From positions 1,612,001 to 1,676,000 of the forward strand of contig JAJHTX010000012.1 of assembly GCA_032164295.1 (NCBI GenBank): a stretch of DNA of 64,000 nucleotides. Reading direction: 5' to 3'. The notes beneath the pieces were generated by a model. The model was not told where the DNA came from. It was given only the letters and a program-made list of their open reading frames with translations, and did no database searches. Positions 24,156 to 36,800 of this stretch are shown here, one piece after another; positions within the stretch are counted from its first letter, which is position 1, and each line of letters opens with the position of its first letter. The stretch comes from Inonotus obliquus (Eukaryota; Basidiomycota; Agaricomycetes; Hymenochaetales; Hymenochaetaceae). The position numbers and the translations under genes are program-made.

Positions 24156-25215
24156 GGGCGTCAGACCATGCAGGGTTGAAGGCTAGCCGCAGTAATATTG
24201 ACGGCATGGTGTTTATTTCGGGCCGTTATCCCCATCGACGACGTTGACAAATAGCACGAGCGAATCTCAAGGACCTCTTGGTGCTCGGTGTATGCTTGCT
24301 GATTGGCTGAAAATTGTCAAAGACACGTTTTCGTCGATCACGAGGTGCTGCTAAGTGAGGAACACGTAGACTTGGCTCGGGATTGATGGAAAATTCTGAC
24401 TTTCGAAAAGACGTAGAATGGAGTTTACCGGGGATATGAGTGAATTAGGATTGATTCGCGGGTATGGATGGGATGGTAGCTCATCTAGTTGAGCACGAAT
24501 GGAGGAAAGAAGTAGAGCATGATGGATTTTATCTTTTATGTATGTCATGATAGTGCTACCGACTCGGACAATTATAACTAGCTGCGCTGCGCTACCAATT
24601 TCTCGCACGCCTCTGCTTCTTTGCTTCTCTTCTCAACTATGAGCTCTTGGTGAATATAACTGCATCGTGCGAGACCGTGATTGCATAGAGTTGCTGCCAT
24701 CGTGATCCACTGATCTCGCGCCACCGTTCAGCGCAATATTGCGCGTGGAAGAAAAGTAGCACCGGTAAGCCCCAAAGCAGTACAGTCACTCATCATACAT
24801 CGTTGATCGTTCCTTTTCAACTATCGGAAGTGGTCGAGTAGGATCAGTGATATTCCCACTGTGAACAGCCCTACTCGACACATTCCGGTTGCAGCAGTTA
24901 CAGACCTCCCCTAATTTTGGTGACCGGTCGCGCAGCTTCATTCAGTGCCACTTGCACAGTTTTCTTCGTCTTTACAGCCTCACATCCCTTCCGTCTCCCT
25001 ACAGCCCCTTTGACTCTGAACGGAAGAACGGAGTCCGTGCTTGCTTTGTCCTTTTGTCCTGAAGGGAACAGGTTTCCGGTTGTTGTTTCATCCGACGCAG
25101 CGGAAGTACTTTGATAGCGCTCCCAATCATCAACTCCATCTCTTCTTCTTGTTTTCGTAAACCTCTCCCTCTTAAACACTGTTCATTGTAATCTTCTCCT
25201 GGCGTTGAACAACGA
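24156..25215. other. Intergenic region upstream of G-alpha
   Basis: About 1.06 kb with no supported gene. The last 300 bp are pyrimidine-rich and probably promoter and 5' leader of the G-alpha gene. Confidence 0.5.
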
Positions 25216-27168
25216 ATGGGTCGAAGTAAAGGAGCACCAGTGCCCCCCGCGGCATTACCCTTGGGTGGTGGGGATGATGATCCTCTCCTCCGCGCTCTTG
25301 CTCCACCAACCGATGAATCACCCGATGCTCGTGCAGAGCGCCAAAGAGCCGAGGCCCAGGCGAAGAAACGTAGCGACGAGATCGATGCGCGATTGCATGC
25401 AGAAAATGCTGCTCGTAGGAAACGTGGTCAAGCCATCAAAGTTCTGTTGCTTGGTCAGAGTGAGAGTGGGAAGAGTACGACGTTGAAGAGTACGTCCATT
25501 ATACTCTTACTTTTTCTCATCTAATAGGATCGAAGAGTTGATGGGATTGTTTGACTGTTTATTGAAGATTTCCAGTTGACGTACGCGAAGAAGCAGTGGG
25601 TAGCTGAGAAAGAGGCTTGGCGCGCTGTGATACAACTCAACCTCGTCCGTTCCATCAATTCGATCACATTCGCAGTCGCTCGCGAGCTCAACGACCCAGC
25701 ATCAATAGGACTCAGTCCCGAAGCATTTTACGATCCCGAAATCGACCCAAACGCAGACGCCGCCTCCATCCTAGCTTCCCAGGACCTCGAACACGAAAAC
25801 GCGCAAGAGGAGCATAAGTTTAACTTGACAGACGAGCACAAGGTGTTGATAGCGAGGTTGAGCGTTTTGAGAGGTGTGCAGCGTAACTTGGAGAGTAAGC
25901 TTGGATCCGGTGCGGAGGAGCTCGGCTATGAGGATGGGACCGCCAGTGTCGATCGCAGTGACCCTGGCGCACTCTCTGTCGATCAAGCCAATCCAAAAGT
26001 ATCATTCCGAGACATTACCAACTCTCAGTCCACAAGCACATCCACGGTGCCGGGAGCATACTCGAAGGTTGGTCCGTTGCGTTCACGCAAGTCCCAGGAG
26101 TTTGCTGTGCGTTCGCAGGGATGGAAGAGCGCGTTGCAACGTTTGCGTGCTCGTGGTTCCCGGAGTAGTAGGGATAGTCTCGCTGATGCTGATTCGGACT
26201 CAGCTGCGATTGCTCGTGCGACGGGAGATATGAGAGCGCTTTGGCGGGATAATGTCGTGAGAGAGATTGTTCGGGTGAGGAACGTAAGGTTAATGGATTG
26301 TGCCGAGTTGTGCGTATTTTTCTTCCCTCCCCCATACCTGATTCCTAACTAATCCCTTTTCGGTTTCTAGCTACTTAGACGATGTCGAGCGCGTTGCAAG
26401 TACACGATATACACCTTCCGATGATGACGTCATACGTGCGCGCTTGCGGACTGTCGGAGTCCAGGAACATTCTCTCATGCTCGAGTCTGGCCCCGAGCCA
26501 GGCCGCGAATGGGTTATCTACGACGTCGGCGGTGCTCGAACTCAACGCGCCCAATGGCCAGCTTACTTTGACGACGTACACGCCATTATCTTCCTAGCAC
26601 CTATCAACTGTTTCGACGAGCGTCTCGCAGAAGATAGACGCATCAATCGTCTGGACGACTCGATGCAACTGTGGAAATTAGTATGCAGTAATAAGTTGTT
26701 AGCGAAGACGGAGCTAGTGTTGTTCTTAAATAAGTGTGATTTATTGGAGAAGAAGTTGAAGAGCGGAGTCAGGTTTGCGGATTATGTGAAAAGTTATAGG
26801 GATGGGGAGAATGATGCCGCTCCCGTCGGAAAGTGTGAGTGGTTCGGTTGTTTCTTTTGGAGTCTTCTTTGACTGATGGTCGACTTTCAGTCCTAAGAGG
26901 CAAATTCATGGACGTCTGTCGACATTATTCGAAGGAACACAGAGGATTGCATGTTCATTTTACTTCCGTTATTGTTAGTATCTCTTCTGCCTTCATTTTT
27001 CACTTCCATTCATGTTCTTCCGTTACCAGGATACCCAGGCAACTGCGAAAACTCTTGCAGCAGGTACGTTATCACTCCCTTCTAATTCTTGTTTTATGAA
27101 TTGATCACGGCTTTACAGTTCAAGATGGGATTTTGCGTTCGAATCTCCGACATCTCGATCTCATTTGA
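25216..27168 (+). CDS. Divergent heterotrimeric G-protein alpha subunit
   Basis: Six exons (25216-25489, 25568-26309, 26371-26834, 26891-26973, 27030-27063, 27119-27168) encode 548 residues, well above the usual ~355. The P-loop GQSESGKS is at residues 80-87. A long insertion of about 130 residues, rich in Ser and Arg, expands the helical domain. Switch I DVIRARLRT keeps the Arg and Thr. Switch II is DVGGARTQRAQW, where the GTP-hydrolysing Gln is Ala394. The base motif FLNKCDLL is intact, and the TCAT motif is replaced by SVIDTQAT. The N-terminus MGRSKGA has Gly2 but neither Ser/Thr6 nor a palmitoylatable Cys3. This fits the expanded atypical G-alpha class of mushrooms rather than Gpa1-type pheromone or cAMP subunits. 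Partners are unknown. Confidence 0.9.
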
Positions 27169-28150
27169 ATGAGTAGAGTAATAAACGGAAGCACGGAAAT
27201 GCGAAACTTTCCCAACTTATAAGATTGAAACTATGACGGTTTTGGCCGACGATTTACCGCGAGTCGGACCAACCCTTCTTTCTTTCTTTTGAAATAATGT
27301 TTCCCCCATCCCTTCTCTCCCTTATTACTCCTCTGTTTTGAAGTGTATAATGGGTACTTGTCATACCACGCTGTTTATTTATCCTCTTGCGGTTCCTTGC
27401 TTTATCCATCCTTTTTCTATCATGGTGACTGGACTCTCTATCGTCTTTTCCTTATTTTTCTTCGTTCTTCTTTGCTGCTACTGCTGTTTTTCGTATGACC
27501 GTGTGTTAGTGGTATAATAGTACGCCGTTGTTGTATTGAAGTATGTATGGTAAATTGTAAGGCTTTTTTTTGATTTAATGTGTTTCACTCTGTTTGTTTT
27601 TGCTTAATCATTCCAGTGAGTAGTCATTTCTGCCACTGAGCCGTCAACAGTTCCAGCTGCAGCAGAATCAACATGTTTTTCTGATTCTTTCCGATTCAAT
27701 GATTATTCTTTACGATCATCATGCCTTGGGATAGACGGTCGCCTTCCGCGGGTGCCAGTGAGTCGCGACGTCCCTGTCGACATTCATGCTGCCCGACTCG
27801 TCATTACTTCTTGTATGTTCTGACCAAGCCATACGCATAGATTATATAAGCACTGCATTACTTAATGCAGTGTGACTACCTACCGTGACAAGGCGACGAC
27901 GATATCATTCGCCATTCTCCACTTCCTCCCCGTCCCCGTCCACGTCCACGTCTTCGTCTTCGTCCTCGTCCCCTCCTCTTCTTCCGCACTCATACTTGCC
28001 TGCGCTGGCTGCAAAATAGTTGCATGCTATTGTCGCTCTATTAGCTTGCTTTTGTCAGTGTGGCGAACGGCTTGGTGATCTCGGCTTCATTCGGTCATAC
28101 ACCGCTCCGACCCTGTCCCTTGACAGTAGTACTCGACATTAGTACCAGTC
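27169..28150. other. Intergenic region between G-alpha and hypothetical gene
   Basis: No gene was supported. It contains a T-rich 3' region (27.3-27.6 kb) and a short GTCCxC simple repeat at about 27926-27972. Confidence 0.5.
27926..27972. repeat. Simple repeat, GTCCCC/GTCCAC/GTCTTC type
   Basis: Imperfect hexamer array in a pyrimidine-rich stretch, probably in the 5' leader of the following gene. Confidence 0.6.
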
Positions 28151-29150
28151 ATGAGCGTCTTCCCAAGCTTCAACACCATTCTCTCCCTGCTCTCTTTCCT
28201 CACGGTTATATTCGCACTCGTTCGCGTCGGCGCTGCTGCATTCTCAGCGAACCAGGCTCGGGATTCTTCCTCTGTTGCCACGTCCTCGAAAACTCCTTCC
28301 CCCTCGACAAGATCTCAAGCATATCGATCGTGGCACTTTGGTAAATCAGTTGCAGCGCCTGCGGCTCATCTGCTACAGCTCCAACTCGCTGGTGGTAGAC
28401 CTACTTCGGGGACCACAGGTAGCGGACGAGGGATTCTTAGGTTCGGTCCGTCTACGCCGTCGATGCAGTTACCTATGTCGTTGTCGATGCCTTTGGACCT
28501 CGCTCAGGCGATCCGTTACGGACTTGTTGTTTCTGACTTTAAAGGGAAAGAAGACGGTATGCGCAATCATAACGGGGAAGGGAACGCCGATGCTTCGGAT
28601 GCCAAGAGAGATGGGGATAGGACGCCAATGGTCGAGTACATTGGTGGGCATGAGCTCGTTCGCATGCCCGCGACGAGCTGGACGGGCCTACGTAGACCTG
28701 GTCTGCTTTTTCGTCCACGTAAGCTTCCCCCTCCCCCCTTCCACGTCCATGATCTGATGATTCTTGTTTTCATATATCGGCATCGGTGAACGATTCATTC
28801 TGATTATACTTGTCGTTATTGGCGATACCCTCATTAGCATCACCGTTTCCGGACCAGACAGAACCACTGTCGATGGCGAAAATTATCATGTCCAGACACG
28901 TACGTGGCACCCTCCGCACCTTTCCCTTCGTAATACTTAAAGCTAATCGGATCTTCGGCATTTCACACATGTGCTTCGAATTCTTGTTTACTTCGGTTAT
29001 TTGTTTATGCGTTCCTCGGTTCCTCCGGCTTGACACGTTGACGTGTACCAGCAGAATCAGCGACGTACGAACCGACCTCCAGCGGTACGGCGACCGCCTG
29101 GGCTTCCCCCGCTTCCTACTTCAAGATCGAGATTGGTCGAGGAAGTGTAA
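28151..29150 (+). CDS. Hypothetical protein with N-terminal membrane segment
   Basis: I do not recognise this protein. Exon 1 (28151-28718) starts MSVFPSF and has one hydrophobic segment, ILSLLSFLTVIFALVRVGAA, that could be a signal anchor. A Ser/Gly-rich region follows, then the repeated PMSLSMPLDLAQAIRYGLVV. Splicing to 28838-28899 and 29052-29150 keeps the frame and gives 242 residues with a basic, Pro/Arg-rich C-terminus (RTNRPPAVRRPPGLPP). The second acceptor has several alternatives, so the tail is uncertain. No neighbour suggests a role. Confidence 0.4.
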
Positions 29151-30336
29151 AAGGACGGTTTACACTAACCGTTGCCTGTAGAAATTTTGGATCTATTTAT
29201 TTTTTGATTCAGTCGAGTTCTTTTGCATAATATTCGTCTGTTCTCGACCCCCCGTGGGTTTGATTCTCGCTACATTTTCGCAGTATCCAGAGCTTAAACT
29301 CAAGCATTCATCCGTACATGCGATCTTCAACGTACCTCGACTTCGCTCGGCCTGACTTATGTTCTCGCCACATGTCCCATGGCCGTGGTACCGTATTCCG
29401 CACAATAGTCGCAACTACTTATTTCAAGCTAAATTTTTAACGTTTTCCGCACCAACGATGCAAGTCACCGATACGTATTCTCGGAGATGCGTTACCTGAC
29501 CATGGGTACACCTTCGTCATTCCGCTACCGGCCCGTGTACGTTTACGCACGCGTTGCGTTGCAGCGTCACACGACTCCGCCCCACGTCTCGCACGATGCT
29601 TGATGCTCGTATCCACGCACTCACGCTTTCATGCTCACGCCACAGCTCTGCCAATGTCAATGTTGGTATTACTTCTTCCAAATTGCACTGCCTATCTTCA
29701 TATTCGATTTCGATTCAAGCAACGACGGTGTGGTTTTCATTTGTTACATTTATTTATCTTTATCCCCGTTTCTCTTTGTCTTCTATCCACTTTGGTTATC
29801 CTGGTGGTGGTAGATTAAAAATGGACCTCTTCTTACCAATGCTCCCCCCCGTTCCGTCTGCTTATCAATCGCTTTTGTACACCTGCTTCTCCTATGCGAG
29901 GGAGTTGTATCGTTGTGGACCCGTTTAGACTTGATTTTTTCTCTTATATTTCCTTCGCCTCCGCTCTGCTTTTACATAAAATAATGTGTTAGTATCAAAT
30001 ATATTCATGAATTTTCTTTACGGGAGTTGCCGAAGGTCACCATTGGATTGCCCCGCCTCCCAATATCTATCTCTCTCTACCTTGGTCACCACCAAGGCAT
30101 TATCACAGTTCTCTCGACGCTTAATGATGCGGTAGTTGCGGATATCATTTGAACTGACACCGTGGTTATGTCATACACAACTAAATCAGATACAGAAGTC
30201 ACCGTGGCGTACCCATGTGTATTACTAGTACAGCGGCCTTATTTTGTTCTTCTCTACCTCTCTCGCTTGCTGTACTTGAGGTCGACATACCGTGCACATC
30301 TTTCCACTGGCAAGAGCCTGAATCTGACGAGAAACT
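29151..30336. other. Intergenic region upstream of the hydrolase
   Basis: About 1.2 kb, pyrimidine-rich on +, with open frames lacking any domain or codon pattern. No gene supported. Confidence 0.5.
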
Positions 30337-31406
30337 ATGTCTTCCTCCACACAAAAGGACGCCGCCGGAGAGATCAAGGCATCAGTGACGGAGGGAAAGC
30401 TACCTTTCACATATCAAGGAGAGACATACGAGACGTATCACAAAATCGTCGGGGATATCTCCTCTGGTGGAACCCCGCTTGTGACTCTTCATGGAGGACC
30501 TGGGTCAACCCATCATTACTTGCTTGCCCTTTCTGATCTCGCCGCCGTCCCTCCGAGTACCGCAATCGGCACGAGCGCGGTAATTTTCTACGACCAACTC
30601 GGGAATGGAGGCTCTACACACCTACGGGAGAAACCCGCGTCGTTTTGGACTCCAGAGTTGTTCATGGAAGAATTGGCGAACTTGGTTGTTGGTCTTGGGA
30701 TAGATGGGAAGTATGATTTGTTGGGTCATAGCTGGGGTGGGATGTTAGCTGCTCAATTCGTCGCGACTTATGCTTCTAGTGGATCTGCTAGTAGCAAACC
30801 AGGTGTCCTTAAAGGTCTACGAAAACTCGTCCTTGCATCGTCTCCGGCGTCTATGGCGTTATTCGAAGCTGGCTGTGCAAAACTCGTCCAAACGTTACCT
30901 CAAGACGTCCAGGACACCCTTCGAAGACATGAAGAAAATGGAACGACGAACGAGAAGGAGTATCAAGATGCTGTGGGAGTGTTTTATGAGAGACATCTGT
31001 GTCGTGTGAAACCGTTCCCGGAGGATATGATGAAGAGTTTTGAAGCGATGGAAGGGGATCCAACTGTTTATCATACCATGTGCGTTTCCGGATGCATTTC
31101 TACATTATCCAACCTGTCTTTCCTGACTTACTTTTTTGTTGCAGGAACGGACCTTCGGAATTCCATGTAACAGGCACACTTCGTCCTTGGTCGATTATCC
31201 CATATATACCTTCGATCAAAGTTCCAACCTTGTTGACTACAGGCGCACACGATGAGGTACAGGAGGAGGCTGTCCAGCCATACTGGGATGGGATTGCGGG
31301 GAAGAAAGTGAAGTGGGCAGTGTTTGCGGAGAGTAGTCATATGCCGCATTTGGAAGAAAGGGAGAGATTTGTCAGGGTTGTCGGGGCGTTCCTTGCCAGT
31401 GAGTAG
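30337..31406 (+). CDS. Proline iminopeptidase-like alpha/beta hydrolase (peptidase S33)
   Basis: Two exons (30337-31079, 31145-31406) encode 334 residues, typical for fungal proline iminopeptidase/L-amino-acid amidase proteins that release N-terminal residues or hydrolyse small amides. The oxyanion-hole motif VTLHGGPGSTHHY is near residue 53. The nucleophile elbow is LLGHSWGGMLAAQ near residue 134. The acid is in TTGAHDEVQ, and the catalytic His is in ESSHMPHLEER near the C-terminus. The cap domain lies between. There is no signal peptide, so a cytosolic enzyme is expected. The single intron splits ACC AT|G and restores TMNGPSEF. It is followed by 1.2 kb without a clear gene. Confidence 0.92.
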
Positions 31407-32636
31407 AGCGAGGTGCTATGCGGTGAGACTGGAAGGGACGGAGCGAATGAAGGTGGGAATTACTTCAGTGTTGGTGGGTTCTCTGTTTTTGGGCGCTCCT
31501 TGTTGACTATCGAATGATTTAGTGACTTCTTTGGACAAATCATATATCGTTCAAACTTCGAACGCGTTCTTATTGCTTGAAAATCCTGCTGTGTTCTCCT
31601 CGATCTTGGGATCTCTCTGTAAAGCCTCCGGTCTGGGCTACTTGTATTCTATTTATGTGGCTCCATGTTCTCCCACGAACTGGACAGATTGGGACTAGGT
31701 TAATTGGTTTCACATTTGGCCTTCACTGAACTTGCAACCAGAGTGCTAGTTGTTGTGCATGCAAACTCGATTGCCGCATATTGCTTTCGTCTTGGATATC
31801 AACTCACATGATACCCCTCGTTGCTTATTTCACTCTCTCGTGGTCAAGCTACTTTGGCACGAAGGAGTCGGCATTCATTTCAAGCTTGTACGTTACACTA
31901 CTCGTTTGCCTTAGAACACCTCGGAGGACATTCAAGCTGAACGTCAACTCTACTTTGCCTTTTCGCTCTTTCGCTCGTCAGCTCTCACGTTTACATCACC
32001 GTCGACACCAACTGTCAGAAATCGATCAAGCTCGCGCATCTATCAGGGTGGAACCTTTGCATTACACTATCAGCACGTTTCTCCCTGCCCTGTCGGGCCT
32101 CTTATACGAGAACACACAGATTCATTTCAACTCAGGATTCCAATGGGACTACTTACAAACTCTTATCATCTGGTTTCAGTTTCCTTCTCCTGCCCCAGAA
32201 TTATCAAATCATGAAAATACAAAATTGCTGACAAAGACTCTGCAGTGTCGGCTAACGCAAAGTGGTGGAAGGGCATGGAAGTCTACGACCTGACCTCGTT
32301 TGCAGATGAGAGTGATCCATAAGGTTCGATAGTACAAAGTATGAAACTGGTGTCGCAGGGCAACAGCCTTCAGAAATCAAATTTTAAGAAAGAAATCTCA
32401 GACGGAGTCTTTAATAAGTATCAAACAGACATCCTTTGCTACTTAGAGACAGTCTCTTTCACTCTTTACGCGTGCATTTTAGATGATAGGGACTATGTTT
32501 ACTGCAATGCCGAGAAAGGAGTAGATAGTTCATGGCAGGTGGAGGAATCATAAATACCCACTCGGGCTGGCGCAAAATAAATACTCTCGTATACAGGAAC
32601 TATGAATCAAATAATGGAAGAGATACAGTTATATTA
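31407..32636. other. Region without a supported gene
   Basis: A 170-codon open frame (31781-32293, +) is present. It lacks a recognisable domain, has a composition unlike its neighbours, and the flanks show no splice continuity, so I do not call it a gene. Confidence 0.4.
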
Positions 32637-33329
32637 TCACTGCTCATCTTCCTTGAAAGCCTTAAATGTCGTATTATAGTCCAAACATCTCTTAAACCGT
32701 CTCATCATTTTCTGCTCGCTAGCCTGAAGCTCTTTCTCGACATGTCTAATCTCACTCCGTATCTTCTCTAGTCGACGATATGCTCTGTCGAAGTCGTTGT
32801 TAAGTGCGGAAAGACGAGCTTGCTGGGTTGATATTTCGTCGGTTTGCTCAAGGCCTTGGATTGAGGATGCAATAGTAAAAAGAGTGATTGCGTGGGCCAA
32901 ACTATTGTCTGGTTTAAGCACATTTAAATGGTCACGGGTCATTGTCCAGTATCTTAGGAGCCTTTCATTCTTCTCGTGCTTGATAGACTTATCCGTCGCT
33001 TGCTTGTCGGCACCAGCAGTGAGAGTTTCTGTCTTGCGTGTCTTCTCAATCTCACTTCTGTGGACCACAATACGCTCAGTGGCTGTAGTGACTAGTTGAT
33101 TCTTCCATTTAAGCGCATGTTCACGTATTTTTTGCGAAATTTCTGGATCGACAGAGAGCATGTTTGCGATCGGATATGCAGGGGGGGAAACCGAAGGGTC
33201 GGAATCGGAGTCGTCTTGTCTCCTTTTATAGCCTATGTAGTTACTTGATTTCCTTGATGGTCCTAATGGTCTTGATGACTTCCGAGTCCTCAGTGACCGC
33301 CATGACTCACGTCGCCTTAGTCCACTCAT
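32637..33329 (-). CDS. Hypothetical coiled-coil protein
   Basis: Uninterrupted 230-codon frame on the minus strand, starting MSGLRRRESWRSLRTRK. The first ~50 residues are basic and Ser-rich, with a short acidic patch (DDSDSDPS). The remainder is predicted alpha-helical from its heptad-like pattern: EISQKIREHALKWKNQL in the middle and DRAYRRLEKIRSEIRHVEKE near the C-terminus. No catalytic motif is visible. It is divergently arranged to the protein kinase, with about 540 bp between the start codons, so the two may share a promoter. Function unknown; a structural or adaptor role is a guess. Confidence 0.6.
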   Translation of the reverse strand: MSGLRRRESWRSLRTRKSSRPLGPSRKSSNYIGYKRRQDDSDSDPSVSPPAYPIANMLSVDPEISQKIREHALKWKNQLVTTATERIVVHRSEIEKTRKTETLTAGADKQATDKSIKHEKNERLLRYWTMTRDHLNVLKPDNSLAHAITLFTIASSIQGLEQTDEISTQQARLSALNNDFDRAYRRLEKIRSEIRHVEKELQASEQKMMRRFKRCLDYNTTFKAFKEDEQ

Positions 33330-33865
33330 CCTTGGATTGAGATTTTTCTTTGAGTTCTTTTAATCTGATCGTTGTAGAGCAGTTCTTTCCTTGCAGATGC
33401 GTTGGTAGCTATATCACCGAATGTCAGACTGAGTCTCGTACGAAGAGCTACAAGACTTCGAAGCGTGTGCTGTGCGCTTCTGTGAGGGTGGGGAGATATG
33501 CTTTTTCCGAAATTCCATTGCTACTTATACCGTTGCGTCCATCATCACAGGTTTGCTCCTCCCAGCGCTTGGAGACTTCCCAGTATGACAATAATGTGCA
33601 AAGGTATCATTCATGGATATGCAATATAACAACGCTCGAGTCCGCTGAGTTCATGATATTCGATCTCCGTTTCAACTGCCTGGATTCTCGTCCCGTGATT
33701 CGTGTGTCCCTTAGTCACGTGCAGCGTAGGATAACTTCGCCGCCGACATTGCTTCTTCTCCCACCCACACTTTCTTCCTCCCGCCCGCATACATTTTTGC
33801 CTCCCCGCCAAACTTCCTCCAAATGGCTTGTTAGACACATTCTCCACTCTTTTCTCCTACATACA
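33330..33865. promoter_or_regulatory. Divergent intergenic region, coiled-coil gene and kinase
   Basis: Shared upstream region of two divergently oriented genes. It includes a pyrimidine-rich tract (about 33745-33815) just before the kinase start, typical of fungal transcription starts. No defined motif was recognised. Confidence 0.4.
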
Positions 33866-36800
33866 ATGCATGCCTCCAGCCATGACGACGTCGACGAACT
33901 GCGCAAGTTATACGACAGATTAAATCTCACAGGTCGAGTCATTCGAGTCGGCCGGCATGCCCTCTTGGGGGGATGTGCGTATATATGGGAGGCGCGTTTA
34001 ATCCCACTTAAATCAAGGAAGAGTGGCACACAAGAGGAGGGACGAACCGTTGCTGTTAAGGTTATAAGAGAGGTGGGATCGAGCGCGAGCGAGGCAAGCT
34101 TAAAGAAGGTGGGTTACTCAAATATTATATAAGCACTGAGGAAGGGACACGAGAGAAGGATGGACTGTCTCGATGACTTGGTCGTATATGAGCGAGGCGA
34201 TATCTGACTCTTAAGCTGAGTAGTCGAGCTTGAGAATCATCAGAGGAGGAGGGGGGAGTCAAGGATGTGTGTAAGCAGAAATTTTGCGCGTGCAGTGATG
34301 TCGTACGCGGTTCCGCGAAATGAAGCTTCTTCCAGGCGCCCGCTTCAAACGCTGATTAACTTTGATTGCTGTAGCGTCTTATTAGGGAGATACGTGCGTG
34401 GTCGACTCTACATCACCGCAATGTTCTCCCGTTGCTCGGCTTCGTATACGGGTTCAACCCGGGCAGTCGACTTGCTAGCCTCGTCTCTCCTTGGATGCCC
34501 AATGGTACTGCCCGTAAGTATCTGGAGAAGCGGAGCGTTTCGGAGCGTATTCGTGTGGTAAGATTTTGCCTCATGTACGAGAAAAACGCACATCGTCTGA
34601 CTCACGCTGCTAGCTGACTGGGGTGGCAGATGGACTCTACTACCTGCATAGACACGATGTAGTACATGGTGATTTGAAGGGTGTGAGTTCGTTTTAATGC
34701 ACGTGTATGATTGTGCTGATACCATGCGGCGTATAGGATAACATTATGATTGACATGAATTATGAGCCAAAGATCGCCGACTTTGGACTGAGCAAGCTGC
34801 TGGATGAGGTTACGTCCACATTCACGGCGACGAGTACTGGTAATCCATTCGGGAGCATACGATGGACTGCACCAGAGTTGATCTTACAGCCCGGTGTCAC
34901 TTTCGAGAGCGATACTTGGGCCTTTGGGATGACGATTCTCGTACGTTTATCCTCTGTTATTCGTTTAACCTTCTCGTTCTGAATTCTGATTATGACGGGA
35001 CCTTTGATGCTGTTCGTACTACCGTAGGAGCTATTTACGAATGCCCCGCCATTCCGGCATCTTAAGCTCGATGCGCAAGTCATCATCAGACTTAACAGCG
35101 GAGAAAAACCCTGTCGGCCTGGTTTGGGTTCCGGTATGGACGACGCTCTCTGGGATATCTGCTGTGACTGCTGGAACTCCGACCCGCGGCTCCGACCGTC
35201 TGGTCGAGTCATTGCAAAAAAACTGTGGGAGCTTGATCTTAAATGTAAACTCGCAGCTCGAAAGAAGCGGAGAGCTCCTCCTAGTCCGGAGCGCCAACTA
35301 GTCAGACAAGGATGGTCGGAGAGCGTGGACAACGGTGAAGAACAGAGAGAAGAAGAGGGTCGGTTGCGCAAGTCTCCGAAGCTATCATCACCGGCAGAAC
35401 TCCATGGAGACTACCTTCCTTCGCCGGGCACGACGATACCTATCCAACGGGCGGTCATGCGTCGCAGCACACCAACACGTGCTTCCTCGGGCTCCCATAG
35501 TCGTACCATTTCCATTTCGCCATCTACACGCTCCCGTAGGAGCAGCAGGAGTGACCTTGTTAGCGATTTTGATCCTAGGCGTCTCCTTGCAAGCAGCCAT
35601 TCTGTGTCGGACGGCGACATCTTCGCTTCCATCCACCATCATCCCCACACTTCTGTGATCCGTCGCGCCCAAACAGAGCCGACAGCACTTGATCTATTCT
35701 TCGATGAGCATCCACCAGCTTTAAGTACGGAAGTAGAGACTAATTCAATGACTTTGTCAACACCAAGACTAAATGCGGACGCGCTGCATAGTTCATTCGG
35801 GACGCCTGCGCCTGCGCATGCGTGGGCGTTGCCTGACGCATACGCATACGCATACGGACACGCGACGACTCCAAATGGGTATGCTTTGCCTCAGAATGCT
35901 GATATGTATTCAAATTCCATGAATGGGGCGATGAACGGAATGGGACATTTGTACGATTCGGCGGGCCTTGCATTTCCTGCTGGATACTCTGCCCCTTTTG
36001 CAGGGTACGCGACACCCCCCAGTGCCTTTTCGACACCTCCTAACTCATTTTCAACACCACCGCTATCGTCTGCCTCATACGCGCAGCCGTACCCGCAGTT
36101 TGATGCTCAGCAGCAGCACCTACTCATGGGCAATAACAATATTGACCTGATGGCGCAGACTCCATTCCTCGGAGGGTTTGATGCTGACGCTGCCCAAGCT
36201 AGTCCATGGTTACCTTCTGATCCTCGTTATAGGCATGCTGCATTTATGTCCGCTTGCCCATTCCCAATGCATGTGCAGAGCGGAACTCCCTTCTGTCATC
36301 AAGGCTACTTCAACGTTGATATGGGCTCACAAATGTTTGGTCTGGGACTTGATCAGTCTCCGTCTTTCCTCCTACCGCCGCCTCCGATACCAACGGAGGG
36401 AGACAGTTTTGGCTCTGGGTACTCTGTTTCTCCATCCTTTTCGGACAGTGCACTTCCATCACCCCATGCACTTGGTCAACTCTTCTCCGAGAATTTCCAG
36501 TATGAATCGCACACCGGCTCTTCGACGAACACTTCTCCTTTACTCTTTGGTGACACTATCTTCGCCTCTCCACCCGCTCTTTACCAAGACATCCAGCAGA
36601 GTCACTTTAACAACGACGTATCTTTGCCTCAGCACCCGTCCTCATCTGGGACAGTGGACTTCGAGTCTCTGCAACGGGGCGTTATCTCCCCTGCTCTATC
36701 CGACATATCTGCACCTGACTCGACTCCATTAACCAGTAATCAGGCGCCATCGTTATTTGACACTCCGCTCATAAGTGGGTTTGGAGACGCGTTTGCGTTC

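Noticed and set aside
27872..28078. Val/Ser-rich frame before the hypothetical gene at 28.15 kb
   Set aside because: Arises from a GTCCxC simple repeat in a probable 5' leader.
31781..32293. 170-codon plus-strand frame after the hydrolase
   Set aside because: No domain, no supporting splice structure and no conserved pattern, so not called a gene.
35388..36732. Several long frames in other phases over the kinase tail
   Set aside because: Overlap the uninterrupted kinase exon; low-complexity GC-rich sequence opens all frames.
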